Positions 49,560 through 58,130 of a stretch of DNA of 60,176 nt are shown in pieces (the stretch's first letter is position 1; each line of letters opens with the position of its first letter). The stretch is from positions 1 to 60,176 of the forward strand of contig CAZYZD010000002.1 in assembly GCA_964651755.1 (NCBI GenBank), in the 5' to 3' direction. The notes under the pieces are model-generated. The model was given only the letters and a program-made list of their open reading frames with translations, had not been told where the DNA came from and did not search any database. The DNA comes from QNZT01 sp964651755. GTDB taxonomy: Bacteria; Campylobacterota; Campylobacteria; Campylobacterales; QNZT01. The position numbers and the translations under genes are program-made.

Positions 49560-49934
49560 ATGAGTGTGATCAGGTATCTTCTATTTACGGTGATGACCAC
49601 AGTATTGGCTTTTGCTGCCAAAGAGAGTTTTATTACCGATGATGAATATGCAAAGATGCTATATAAAAATCCCAGAGGTATTAGTTGTGCGAAGTGTCAT
49701 GGTGAAAAAGGTGAAGGTAAAGTTTTGACAACTTATGTCTCCCATGGCAAAGAGTATAAAATTACAGCACCTCCTATTTACAATCTCTCCATGAAACGTT
49801 TTAAACAGGCGTTGAAACGCAAAGGGCGTTTGATGCCGGAATATTTTTTGACGGAATGGGAAATGGCACATTTGTACTACTATCTTCTGACACAAAATCC
49901 AGATTATCAAAAAAACAAAAAGGTAAAACAATGA
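49560..49934 (+). CDS. Small monoheme cytochrome c
   Basis: Signal peptide (1-20) and one heme site CAKCH (43-47, CHGEKGEG). A late Met in GRLMPEYF may be the axial ligand. 124 aa; class I-like periplasmic electron carrier. It overlaps hemL by ATGA, so heme synthesis and a cytochrome are translationally coupled. Confidence 0.88.
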   Translation: MSVIRYLLFTVMTTVLAFAAKESFITDDEYAKMLYKNPRGISCAKCHGEKGEGKVLTTYVSHGKEYKITAPPIYNLSMKRFKQALKRKGRLMPEYFLTEWEMAHLYYYLLTQNPDYQKNKKVKQ

Positions 49935-51220
49935 TTCATGATAAATCTTCAGCTGCATTTGAAGCAGCAAAACAAGTGATTCCCGGTGGTGTAGATTCTC
50001 CGGTGAGAGCATTTAAAAGTGTAGGAGGAACACCTGTTTTTATTGACAGAGGAGAGGGTGCTTACCTGATAGATATTGATGGAAATCAATATCTTGATTT
50101 TGTACAGAGCTGGGGACCGTTGATTTTTGGTCATTGCGATAAAGAGATCGAAACAGCGGTGATCGAAAGTGCTAAAAAAGGATTAAGTTTCGGTGCGCCG
50201 ACACTGGTTGAGACTGAGTTGGCAGAAGAAATTGTAGATATGTTTGAAACCATTGATAAAGTACGTTTTGTTTCCAGTGGTACAGAGGCTGTAATGAGTG
50301 CAATTCGCGTAGCAAGAGGATTTACCGGACGGGATGATATTGTTAAATTTGAAGGATGTTATCACGGTCATAGCGACTCTTTGCTGGTGCAGGCGGGAAG
50401 TGGAGCCGTAACGTTTGGAACACCATCTTCTCCGGGGGTACCGGCAGATTTGACAAAACATACACTATTGGCAAAATATAATGATTTGCAAAGTGTCGAA
50501 AAATGTTTTGCTGATGCACCTGATTCTATTGCCTGTGTGATTATTGAACCAATTGCCGGAAATATGGGGCTCGTACCTGCCCAGGAGGAGTTTTTAGAAG
50601 GACTGAGAACACTGTGTGATAAATATGGTGCGTTGTTGATATTTGATGAGGTAATGAGTGGTTTCAGAGCATCATTAAAAGGGGCACAGGGCATTTATAG
50701 CGTTAAGCCTGATCTTGTGACACTAGGAAAAGTAATTGGCGGAGGAATGCCGGTTGGTGCATTTGGCGGGCGTGAAGAGATTATGAACCAGCTCTCTCCG
50801 GATGGACCTATTTATCAGGCAGGTACGTTGAGTGGAAATCCTGTGGCGATGAGTGCAGGACTCGCATCGCTTCGAAAACTCAAAAAAGATCCTTCTCTTT
50901 ATACTACGATGGAACAAAAAGCAACATTACTGGTAGAAGGGTTAAAAACAGCTGCTGCCGCGAATGGGATTGTATTACAGATTGATGTGCGTGGGAGTAT
51001 GTTTGGTTTCTTTTTCAATGAGAAAGAAGTATACAATTTTGATGATGCATTAAATTCGGATACTGAACTTTTTGCAAAGTTTCACCAGGGAATGTTGAAT
51101 GAAGGTGTCTATTTTGCATGCAGCCAGTTTGAAACAGGTTTTATATCTGCGGCTATGACTGAAGAGATGATATTTTCTGTTATCGATAAGGCACAGAAAG
51201 TCTTTAAAGAGATTTCATGA
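49931..51220 (+). CDS. hemL: Glutamate-1-semialdehyde 2,1-aminomutase
   Basis: Second step of C5 tetrapyrrole synthesis. PLP-Lys motif LVTLGKVIGGGMPVGAFGG (near 262), FDEVMSGFR, and the start region SSAAFEAAKQVIPGGVDSPVR. The ATG at 49931 overlaps the cytochrome stop; a longer frame from 49856 reads inside the cytochrome gene and is not used. 429 aa. Confidence 0.97.
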   Translation: MIHDKSSAAFEAAKQVIPGGVDSPVRAFKSVGGTPVFIDRGEGAYLIDIDGNQYLDFVQSWGPLIFGHCDKEIETAVIESAKKGLSFGAPTLVETELAEEIVDMFETIDKVRFVSSGTEAVMSAIRVARGFTGRDDIVKFEGCYHGHSDSLLVQAGSGAVTFGTPSSPGVPADLTKHTLLAKYNDLQSVEKCFADAPDSIACVIIEPIAGNMGLVPAQEEFLEGLRTLCDKYGALLIFDEVMSGFRASLKGAQGIYSVKPDLVTLGKVIGGGMPVGAFGGREEIMNQLSPDGPIYQAGTLSGNPVAMSAGLASLRKLKKDPSLYTTMEQKATLLVEGLKTAAAANGIVLQIDVRGSMFGFFFNEKEVYNFDDALNSDTELFAKFHQGMLNEGVYFACSQFETGFISAAMTEEMIFSVIDKAQKVFKEIS

Positions 51221-51522
51221 ACAAGAATGAAAAAGAGCCGAAGTATCAAAAGATTATAGAGGGAGCAGATCAGCTCTCTCTTGGAATTTCAATTGTTGTA
51301 GCCATTTTACTGGGAATAGGGATCGGTATCTTGATGCGCAAATATCTTGGTTATGATTGGCTTTTTTGGTTGGGTGTTTTCTGGGGTATTGCTGCGGCAA
51401 TACTGAATATCAGGAAAGCATACAAAAAACAGAAAGCAGAACTGGACAAGCTTAAAGATGATCCCCGGTATAAACATTACAATAAAATAGATGACGATGA
51501 TGATGAGGATGATCAGTATTAA
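51217..51522 (+). CDS. AtpZ/AtpI family protein
   Basis: Two membrane helices (about 22-40 and 45-65) with the family GIGIGILMRKYLG and the polar positions of AtpZ. The AtpZ/AtpI family is linked to Mg2+/Ca2+ supply and F-ATPase assembly. The acidic tail DDDDDEDDQY is not typical. ATGA overlap with hemL. Confidence 0.82.
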   Translation: MNKNEKEPKYQKIIEGADQLSLGISIVVAILLGIGIGILMRKYLGYDWLFWLGVFWGIAAAILNIRKAYKKQKAELDKLKDDPRYKHYNKIDDDDDEDDQY

Positions 51523-52030
51523 AAAGTTACTTTACTGGATTGTAGTAGTTGACCTTTTTTTGATTGCTTTTTCTCTCAATCAGGGGATCAACTGGCTGAT
51601 TAGTTCGCAGACGGCATTTATCTCCTCTTTACTTGTAACCCTTGCATCCTTTTATGCATATAAACTGTTAGTTCATAAAAAGATTGAAAGTGGTGATATC
51701 CCTGAAGAAGATCGGGACGAACTGGATATTATTGAAGATAAACATGAACTTTATGATGAAGCTCATACAGAAAATGTGACAGAAGATTTGAAGGCAGTAA
51801 TCAAAGAGGAGCGGGCAAAGATTGGCGGGATTAAAAACAGTGCACAAAATATTGCAAAAAGTTTTTCTGCTATTTTTTCACCATTACGTGTGGTTGCTTA
51901 TATTGTGCTGGTACTTGGTTTTTTATATATCAACAGACACGGATATCTTGAAATATGGGCTTATGTTATAGGTTTAATGGTTGTTCCTCTGGTATCTTTG
52001 GTAGCAGGAAAAAAAGAGTTGAAAGGGTAA
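51491..52030 (+). CDS. Unknown membrane protein
   Basis: Four hydrophobic segments, two near the N-terminus (about 10-58) and two at the C-terminus (about 130-175), with an acidic cytoplasmic middle. Not recognised. It overlaps the AtpZ-like gene by up to 32 bp; the ATG at 51509 is an alternative start. The overlap means its first codons are the reading-frame partner of the Asp-rich AtpZ tail. Confidence 0.6.
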   Translation: MTMMMRMISIKKLLYWIVVVDLFLIAFSLNQGINWLISSQTAFISSLLVTLASFYAYKLLVHKKIESGDIPEEDRDELDIIEDKHELYDEAHTENVTEDLKAVIKEERAKIGGIKNSAQNIAKSFSAIFSPLRVVAYIVLVLGFLYINRHGYLEIWAYVIGLMVVPLVSLVAGKKELKG

Positions 52031-52032
52031 GC

Positions 52033-52058
52033 GTAAAACGGAAATGAATCCGCTTTAC
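52033..52058. terminator. Convergent hairpin at the rpoD stop
   Basis: GTAAAACGGA (52033-52042) pairs with TCCGCTTTAC (52049-52058), 9 of 10 bp, loop AATGAA. No T-tract on either side, so it may act as a weak or RNA-stability structure. Confidence 0.45.
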
Positions 52059-53887
52059 TCTTCGATATAGTTTTTGAGTTTTCTACCCACTTTAGGGTGT
52101 TTGAGCTTTTTGATAGCGGAGTTTTCGATTTGTCTGACACGTTCTCTGGTAACATTTAACTCTTTACCGATCTCTTCAAGCGTTCTGTCACTCTCATCGT
52201 CAAGCAATCCGAATCGCATACGTACAACAGCTCTTTCTCTCTCATTAAGTTGATCTAAAACATCGTCGATTTGATGTTTAAGGTCATTTTTAAGCATAAA
52301 TTCTATTGGTGCGACTGATTTTTTATCTTCAACAAAGTCACCGAATTTACCATCATCTTCATTACCGATAGGTGCTTCAAGAGAGATAGGCTCTTTGGTG
52401 ATTTTGATTACATTTTTGACTTTATCGACACTGAGACCTACTTCTTCCGCAATCTGTTCAAGATCCGGCTCTTTTCCAAACTCCTGAAGGTATTTACGCG
52501 TAATTTTATTGATACGGTTTATTGTCTCAATCATATGAATCGGAATACGAATTGTTTTTGCCTGATCGGCAATAGCACGGCTGATTGCCTGTCTGATCCA
52601 CCATGTCGCATATGTTGAAAACTTGTATCCTTTTTTATATTCAAATTTATCAACTGCTTTCATCAAACCGATATTTCCTTCCTGGATCAGATCAAGGAAA
52701 GGAAGTCCTCTGTTGGTATATCTTTTGGCAATAGAAACAACAAGTCTAAGGTTCGATTTTGCCATTCTTGTTTTGGCTTTGTCGGCAATAGCTTTACCCC
52801 GTTTGATTTGTTCAAGAATCTCTTTCAAACGTTCTGGTTCAAGATCAAAACTGTCTTTACTGGCTTCTTTGGTCTGGAAAAGCTTTTTAATCTCCATATA
52901 GGTGGAAACCATTGTTGCCTCAGGAACTGCAGCTAGAATATCCTCTTTGCTCATATTGGTAATATTTGCCAGAATTTTCTGGTGATTCTCTTTTAGTGTA
53001 TCATTAAAAAGAGGGAGTTTATATTCAAGTTTTTTCAACTCTTTCTCAAAACCGTCATCTGTTTTAAGTGCAGTTTCCATAGATTTTACAAGTTCATTGA
53101 TGAGTTTACTGGTAGGACCAAGATCCATCAACTTTTCTTTAAGAAGTTTTTTCTTATAAGCAAGGGCTAAAAGATGTTTGATTTTCTCTTCCTCACTTGC
53201 ATTTTCATCCAGCTCAACAGAAGAGATTTTAACCCAGTCTTTTTTTGCTTTTTCCAAAGCTTTAAAGGCTTCATTTACCTTTTTCTCGCGTTTGGTATCA
53301 CCCTTTTTAAGAGGGGTATCTGTATCTTCACTCTCTTCCTCTGTGTCGTCACTTTGTTCGTCATCATCAAAGTTTTTAAAGAGTTCTTTGACACGCCTTT
53401 CACGATTGATCAGTGCCTCTTTGTAGTCCAGAATAAAATCGATCAGATATGGAACAGAGCAGAAAGCATCGATAATAATATCTTCACCAAGCTCTATTTT
53501 TTTACTGATTTCAATCTCTTCCTCTTTTGTCAAAAGTGGTACTTGCCCCATTTCCCGGAGATACATACGTACAGGTGAATCACTGCGTGACCATTCAAGA
53601 AGTTCTTTCTCTTTTGCCAGGTCAAATTCGTTTTCAAGGGCTTCATCCTGAAGCTTCTGGCGTTCCTCTTCTCTTTGCTGTGCTTCCTGAATATTTTTGA
53701 TTTTTGCAATTTCCGCAGAGGATACGATTTTGACGTTGTATTTTTTTAGAAGTGAGAGTACTTTTTTTGCGTTGGCAGCAGTCGGTTGCTTGGGAAAAAG
53801 ATCCATCAACTCTTCATAGGTAACATAGTCGTCTTGATGGCTACTAAAAAGTTCTTCAAGTGCTTTATTTAATTCTTTTGCAGACAT
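52055..53887 (-). CDS. rpoD: RNA polymerase primary sigma factor RpoD (sigma-70)
   Basis: Region 1.1 at the N-terminus, region 1.2 SDSPVRMYLREMGQVPLLT (about 99-117), a long acidic non-conserved insert (about 165-205), region 2 with YATWWIRQAISRAIADQ, region 3 and region 4 with TLEEIGKELNVTRERVRQIE. 610 aa. It is the housekeeping sigma of the organism. Its promoter is upstream at 53974. Confidence 0.97.
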   Translation of the reverse strand: MSAKELNKALEELFSSHQDDYVTYEELMDLFPKQPTAANAKKVLSLLKKYNVKIVSSAEIAKIKNIQEAQQREEERQKLQDEALENEFDLAKEKELLEWSRSDSPVRMYLREMGQVPLLTKEEEIEISKKIELGEDIIIDAFCSVPYLIDFILDYKEALINRERRVKELFKNFDDDEQSDDTEEESEDTDTPLKKGDTKREKKVNEAFKALEKAKKDWVKISSVELDENASEEEKIKHLLALAYKKKLLKEKLMDLGPTSKLINELVKSMETALKTDDGFEKELKKLEYKLPLFNDTLKENHQKILANITNMSKEDILAAVPEATMVSTYMEIKKLFQTKEASKDSFDLEPERLKEILEQIKRGKAIADKAKTRMAKSNLRLVVSIAKRYTNRGLPFLDLIQEGNIGLMKAVDKFEYKKGYKFSTYATWWIRQAISRAIADQAKTIRIPIHMIETINRINKITRKYLQEFGKEPDLEQIAEEVGLSVDKVKNVIKITKEPISLEAPIGNEDDGKFGDFVEDKKSVAPIEFMLKNDLKHQIDDVLDQLNERERAVVRMRFGLLDDESDRTLEEIGKELNVTRERVRQIENSAIKKLKHPKVGRKLKNYIEE

Positions 53888-53973
53888 AGTTCTGTATCCC
53901 CTCTTGTCTTTAACTGGGAAGAAGTCAAAAAAAATTTGTTCTTTTTACCGTTTGACTTTGATTTAAGCCAGAA

Positions 53974-53979
53974 ATTATA
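53974..53979 (-). promoter_or_regulatory. -10 box of rpoD
   Basis: TATAAT on the minus strand (GGGTATAATTTC, extended -10), 87 bp before the rpoD ATG, leaving an 80-nt leader. A separate TATAAT reads the other way at 53994-53999. Confidence 0.6.
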
Positions 53980-54053
53980 CCCAAAAAATCTTATATAATG
54001 TTTAAATAAAGGGGTTTTTGAGAGTTTTAAGGCTAATTTCATTTCATGAAAGT

Positions 54054-54068
54054 TGGCACGTTTTATGC
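54054..54068 (+). promoter_or_regulatory. Sigma-54 promoter of flgF-like/flgG
   Basis: TGGCACGTTTTATGC has the GG-N10-GC spacing of an RpoN promoter (TGGCACG-N4-TTGC, one mismatch). The start point would be near 54080, 49 bp before the ATG. Sigma-54 control of hook and rod genes is the known pattern in Campylobacterota. Confidence 0.85.
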
Positions 54069-54128
54069 TTCATAGAGAATAAAATGCAATGCAAATTGTA
54101 CAATATTTTTAAAAAATCAGGGATATAA

Positions 54129-54941
54129 ATGCAAAGTGGATATTATCAGGTAACAGGTGCGATGGTAGTTCAGTTTAATAAACTGGATGTTATTTCCAAT
54201 AACCTTGCCAATGTTAATACTTCAGGATTCAGACGAGACAATGTGATTGTTGGAGATTTTGAGCGTATTTATCAGGAAAAAAGAGACATCTTACCACTGG
54301 ATAATCATACTACAGATGCAGCAAAATTTTTTAATCGTACGGTAAACAGAACGCCTCGCATTGTAGATCAGTATACAGATTTTTCTTCAATGCGACTTCG
54401 TCATACAGGAAATAGCCTGGATTTTGCACTAAACGAACCGGATCTTTTTTTCGCTGTTGAAACACCCCAGGGAGTGCGTTTAACGCAGCAGAGTAGTTTC
54501 AATATCAACTCAGATGGAGATATTGTAACCAAAGAGGGATATAAACTTTTGCCAGATGATTTTGTCAATACCCAAAACAGAAATATTCATGTACCGCAGG
54601 GAACAGCACTTTATCTTAGTGATGACGGTACACTTTCTATGGATGGAGAGAAACTTGCAAAGTTATTTATTGCAAGAGTAAAGAATACAAATCTTTTGCA
54701 GAAAGAGGGAGATACACTCTATAAAATGAAAGATATTGAAAAAAATATTATCCAGGTAAATAGAGGCAGTAACTATGTAAAACAGGGTTTTCAGCAGATC
54801 AGTAATGTCAATGCTGTCGAAGAGATGGTAGCCTTGATTGAGACTAACCGCCTTGTAGAGATGTATCAGCGTGTTATGACAACGCAGATGGATGAATTAA
54901 ATAAAGATGCCATTACAAAATTGCCTACAACAAGAGCATAA
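54129..54941 (+). CDS. flgF: Flagellar basal-body rod protein, FlgF/FlgG-like
   Basis: Rod protein with the family N-terminal motif LDVISNNLANVNTSGFRRD (about 20-38) and the C-terminal helix NVNAVEEMVALIETNRLVEMYQ. Between lie the D1 strands; 270 aa. Position just before flgG and length suggest FlgF; an FlgG paralogue is the alternative. Driven by the sigma-54 promoter. Confidence 0.85.
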   Translation: MQSGYYQVTGAMVVQFNKLDVISNNLANVNTSGFRRDNVIVGDFERIYQEKRDILPLDNHTTDAAKFFNRTVNRTPRIVDQYTDFSSMRLRHTGNSLDFALNEPDLFFAVETPQGVRLTQQSSFNINSDGDIVTKEGYKLLPDDFVNTQNRNIHVPQGTALYLSDDGTLSMDGEKLAKLFIARVKNTNLLQKEGDTLYKMKDIEKNIIQVNRGSNYVKQGFQQISNVNAVEEMVALIETNRLVEMYQRVMTTQMDELNKDAITKLPTTRA

Positions 54942-54957
54942 AATAAGGAAATAAAAG

Positions 54958-55746
54958 ATGATTAGATCGCTTTATACTGCTGCTACAGGAATGCTGGCGC
55001 AACAGACGCAAATTGATACAACATCAAACAATATTGCCAATGTAAATACAATTGGTTATAAAAAACAGAGGGCAGAATTTGCAGATCTCTTTTATCAGGT
55101 AATGGAGTATGCTGGTGTTGGTTCCGGTACGACACTGGGATCACCGACAGGTATAGAAGTTGGTCTTGGTGTACGTCCTACGGCGATTACCAAGCAGTTT
55201 ACACAGGGTAACTTTAAAGAGACGGGCAACAATCTGGATCTTGCCATTACCGGTAACGGTTTTTTTCAAATTGAACTTCCCGACGGTTCTACAGCATATA
55301 CCAGAAACGGTGCTTTCAAAGTAGATGGTAACGGTACAGTGGTAAATGCAGATGGATATAAACTTTTGCCTGAAATTACTATACCACCAAATGCTGTAAC
55401 AGTTGCGATTGGTACAGATGGTACAGTTTCGGTACTACAGGCTGGTGATACTGATCCAAACCAGGTGGGACAGATTGAACTTGCTAACTTCATCAATCCT
55501 GCAGGTCTTCATTCGCTGGGTGATAATAATTATATCCAGACAGTTGCTTCCGGAGATGCTGTTACAGGTATTGCCGGACTAGAAGGGTTGGGGCAGATTA
55601 AACAGGGGTTCGTGGAGATGAGTAATGTCCAGCTGGTGGAAGAGATGACAGATTTGATTACCGGACAAAGAGCCTATGAAGCGAACTCCAAGGCAATTAC
55701 AACATCTGATGAAATGTTACAGACAGTGAATCAGTTAAAACGATAA
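54958..55746 (+). CDS. flgG: Flagellar distal rod protein FlgG
   Basis: Distal rod protein (262 aa). MIRSLYTAATGMLAQQTQID at the start, the rod motif NNIANVNTIGYKKQRAEF, an internal GNNLDLAITGNGFFQIELPD and the C-terminal helix with VQLVEEMTDLITGQRAYEAN. AAGGAAATAAAAG before the ATG. Second gene of the sigma-54-driven pair. Confidence 0.96.
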   Translation: MIRSLYTAATGMLAQQTQIDTTSNNIANVNTIGYKKQRAEFADLFYQVMEYAGVGSGTTLGSPTGIEVGLGVRPTAITKQFTQGNFKETGNNLDLAITGNGFFQIELPDGSTAYTRNGAFKVDGNGTVVNADGYKLLPEITIPPNAVTVAIGTDGTVSVLQAGDTDPNQVGQIELANFINPAGLHSLGDNNYIQTVASGDAVTGIAGLEGLGQIKQGFVEMSNVQLVEEMTDLITGQRAYEANSKAITTSDEMLQTVNQLKR

Positions 55747-55767
55747 CAAAAGAGGGAGTTAAACTAA

Positions 55768-55908
55768 ATGGATAAAATTATTATAATACCTACAGCGCTG
55801 ATTTTTGCAGGAATGATAGCTACACTTTTCTTTTTTCTTGGCGTAGAATATCTTTTTAATCGTTCTGAGTTTAAAGAACTGGATGAACTCGAAAAAAAAC
55901 TTTATTGA
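55768..55908 (+). CDS. 46-residue membrane microprotein
   Basis: ATG at 55768 to TGA at 55908. Residues 4-26 are a hydrophobic helix (IIIIPTALIFAGMIATLFFF), then an acidic, Glu/Lys-rich cytoplasmic tail ending EKKLY. AGAGGGAG lies 8-14 nt upstream. It starts 21 bp after flgG on the same strand, so it may be part of the flagellar message. No family recognised. Confidence 0.6.
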   Translation: MDKIIIIPTALIFAGMIATLFFFLGVEYLFNRSEFKELDELEKKLY

Positions 55909-55951
55909 GGGATTTAAAATAAACTTTTACATACTTTTGTGTTTTTTTGGG

Positions 55952-55957
55952 TAGAAT
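55952..55957 (+). promoter_or_regulatory. -10 box of leuD
   Basis: TAGAAT preceded by TTTTTTTGGG, 34 bp before the leuD ATG; this separates the leu genes from the flagellar unit. Confidence 0.55.
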
Positions 55958-55991
55958 ATCACAATTTTAGATTAATACACAAAGGTATGTT

Positions 55992-56495
55992 ATGAACATC
56001 ATTACAGGCAATGTCTGGAAATTTGGCGACAATATAGATACCGACTTGATTATTGCCGCACGTTATTTAAATACTTCAGATCCGCATAAACTTGCAGAAC
56101 ATGTGATGGAGGATGCCGATCCTGAATTTATTACCAAATTAAAACCCGGGGATATTATCGTTGCAGGTGAAAACTTTGGGTGCGGAAGCAGCCGCGAACA
56201 TGCGCCGATTGCTTTGAAAGCGGCAGGTGTTTCTGCTATCGTTGCAAAAAGTTTTGCACGTATTTTTTACCGAAATGCTTTCAATATGGGACTTCCGATC
56301 TTTGAACTTAAAGAGAGTGATGAAATATCTGAAGGGGATTTGATTAAAATCGATCTTGATAGTGGAGAGATTGAAAATCTTACACAAAAAAATAGTTTCT
56401 CTTTTACTCCTATTCCTCCTTTTATGCAAGAACTTATCAACTGTGGCGGTTTAATCAATTTTGCCAAAGCTGAGATGATGCAGGAGGGGAAATAA
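55992..56495 (+). CDS. leuD: 3-isopropylmalate dehydratase small subunit
   Basis: Swivel subunit of isopropylmalate isomerase in leucine synthesis. GDNIDTDLIIAARYL (about 13-27), GENFGCGSSREHAP (near 56) and the YRNAFNMGLP segment are intact. 167 aa, the short prokaryote/archaeal-like form. leuC is not next to it. It is 2 bp before leuB. Confidence 0.95.
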   Translation: MNIITGNVWKFGDNIDTDLIIAARYLNTSDPHKLAEHVMEDADPEFITKLKPGDIIVAGENFGCGSSREHAPIALKAAGVSAIVAKSFARIFYRNAFNMGLPIFELKESDEISEGDLIKIDLDSGEIENLTQKNSFSFTPIPPFMQELINCGGLINFAKAEMMQEGK

Positions 56496-56497
56496 AT

Positions 56498-57571
56498 ATG
56501 GCTAAAGTTTATAAAATTGCAGTTATCAAAGGTGACGGTATAGGTCCTGAAATTGTAGATGAAGCGATAAAAGTACTTGATGCATTGGCTTCAGTGTGTG
56601 ATTTTGATTTTCGCTATAAAGAGTTATTGATGGGTGGTAATGCCTATGATATTACCGGCGATCCGTTACCTCAGGAGACTATTGACGGTTGCAGAGAAGC
56701 AGATGCTATTTTATTTGGTGCTATCGGTGGTGAAAAATGGGATAATCTGCCACGGGATAAGCGTCCTGAGACTGGTTTGCTGAAACTGCGAAGTGCTTTG
56801 GAACTTTATGCCAATTATCGCCCAGTAAAAGTTTATGATGAACTTGTTGATGCAAGTACTTTAAAAAAAGAGGTTATTGAAGGTGTTGATTTACTGGTAA
56901 TGCGTGAGTTGACCGGTGGACTTTATTTTGGGCAACCGCGTGAAAAAGGGGAAGAGAAAGCGTTCAATACAATGGTGTATACCAAAGAGGAGATTGTTCG
57001 TATTGCAAAAGAGGCATTTGAAGCTGCGATGAAAAGAGATAAACGTGTCTGTTCAGTTGATAAAGCCAATGTTCTGGAAGTAAGTCAATTTTGGAGAGAA
57101 ACAGTTGAAGAAGTTGCTGAAAATTATCCTGAAGTAAAACTTACCCATATGTATGTGGATAATGCCGCTATGCAGCTCGTGCGCAATCCAAAGCAGTTTG
57201 ATGTAATACTCACCGGTAATATTTTTGGTGATATTTTGAGTGATGAAGCGAGTATGATCAGTGGTTCTATAGGATTACTGCCATCTGCCTCTGTTGGTGG
57301 AAAAGTGGGGCTTTATGAGCCAATACACGGTTCTGCACCGGATATAGCAGGGCAGGGGATTGCAAACCCTATTGCAACGATTGCAAGTGCTGCGATGATG
57401 CTTCGTTTTTCACTTGGAGAAGAGCATGCTGCTGACAGAATAGACCAGGCAATTGATCAGGTATTGAAAGAGGGGTATCGCACGAAAGATATCGCAGATT
57501 ACGGTGCCAAAGAGGTTTGTTCTACAACGGAGATCGGCTCCTATATCGCCGAATATGTTTCGAAAATCTGA
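56498..57571 (+). CDS. leuB: 3-isopropylmalate dehydrogenase
   Basis: Oxidative decarboxylation in leucine synthesis. IKGDGIGPEIV (8-18), the substrate loop ELTGGLYFGQPRE (near 136) and NIFGDILSDEASMISGSIG (metal/NAD) with EPIHGSAPDIAG. 357 aa. TGATG overlap with the next gene. Confidence 0.97.
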   Translation: MAKVYKIAVIKGDGIGPEIVDEAIKVLDALASVCDFDFRYKELLMGGNAYDITGDPLPQETIDGCREADAILFGAIGGEKWDNLPRDKRPETGLLKLRSALELYANYRPVKVYDELVDASTLKKEVIEGVDLLVMRELTGGLYFGQPREKGEEKAFNTMVYTKEEIVRIAKEAFEAAMKRDKRVCSVDKANVLEVSQFWRETVEEVAENYPEVKLTHMYVDNAAMQLVRNPKQFDVILTGNIFGDILSDEASMISGSIGLLPSASVGGKVGLYEPIHGSAPDIAGQGIANPIATIASAAMMLRFSLGEEHAADRIDQAIDQVLKEGYRTKDIADYGAKEVCSTTEIGSYIAEYVSKI

Positions 57572-57798
57572 TGAGTACGATAACACTCGCAAAAATTTAT
57601 GAAAAACAGGGACACCTGGCAGATGCACTGAAAATATATGAGGCGCATTTGCAGAAAAATCCAAAAGATGAAGCCCTGAAAGAAGCGGTGATACGGTTAA
57701 AAAAGGTAAATACCAAAGCATTGAAATATTTTATGGAGATGCATACTGAAGAGCAATTTTTAAAATTTGAAAGGTGGCTTTGTAAATCATGGAATTAA
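57571..57798 (+). CDS. Small TPR-like protein
   Basis: 75 residues beginning with one good tetratricopeptide-like helix pair (LAKIYEKQGHLADALKIYEA, about 6-25, then NPKDEALKEAV). The C-terminal half is charged and helical. A likely adaptor. It overlaps leuB by one base and the next gene by 10 bp, so it is translated with them. Function unknown. Confidence 0.65.
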   Translation: MSTITLAKIYEKQGHLADALKIYEAHLQKNPKDEALKEAVIRLKKVNTKALKYFMEMHTEEQFLKFERWLCKSWN

Positions 57799-58130
57799 GA
57801 GACCTGGTACTCTCCACACTGGAAGAACTTGATGACCGTATTGCCAAAGAAGAGGAAATCAAAGCAAAGATTATTGAACTGGAGGAAGAGGAAAAGAGAG
57901 AAATTCAAAATCCTGTTTCTGATTCTGACGAAGAAAATCGTGTTATAGTCAAACGCAGTGATGATGAACTTGCGTTTTTGCGTCACACCAAGGAGCGTCT
58001 CGAGACTCTTTTTGAAGGTTTAAAATCTTCAGAGATCAAAGATCCTGAGGCAAAACTTGAATTGACATTAAAATATTTGCAGCTCCTTCTGGCGCAAGTC
58101 AATGAGAGAGTTGCCGAAATAAAGTCTTAA
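57789..58130 (+). CDS. Coiled-coil protein of unknown function
   Basis: 113 residues, highly charged, predicted coiled coil (about 10-45: Glu/Lys-rich with EEEIKAKIIELEEEEKREI) and a C-terminal helix. No motif recognised. It overlaps its upstream neighbour and directly abuts the patatin gene, so it belongs to the leu-downstream transcript. Confidence 0.6.
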   Translation: MELRDLVLSTLEELDDRIAKEEEIKAKIIELEEEEKREIQNPVSDSDEENRVIVKRSDDELAFLRHTKERLETLFEGLKSSEIKDPEAKLELTLKYLQLLLAQVNERVAEIKS

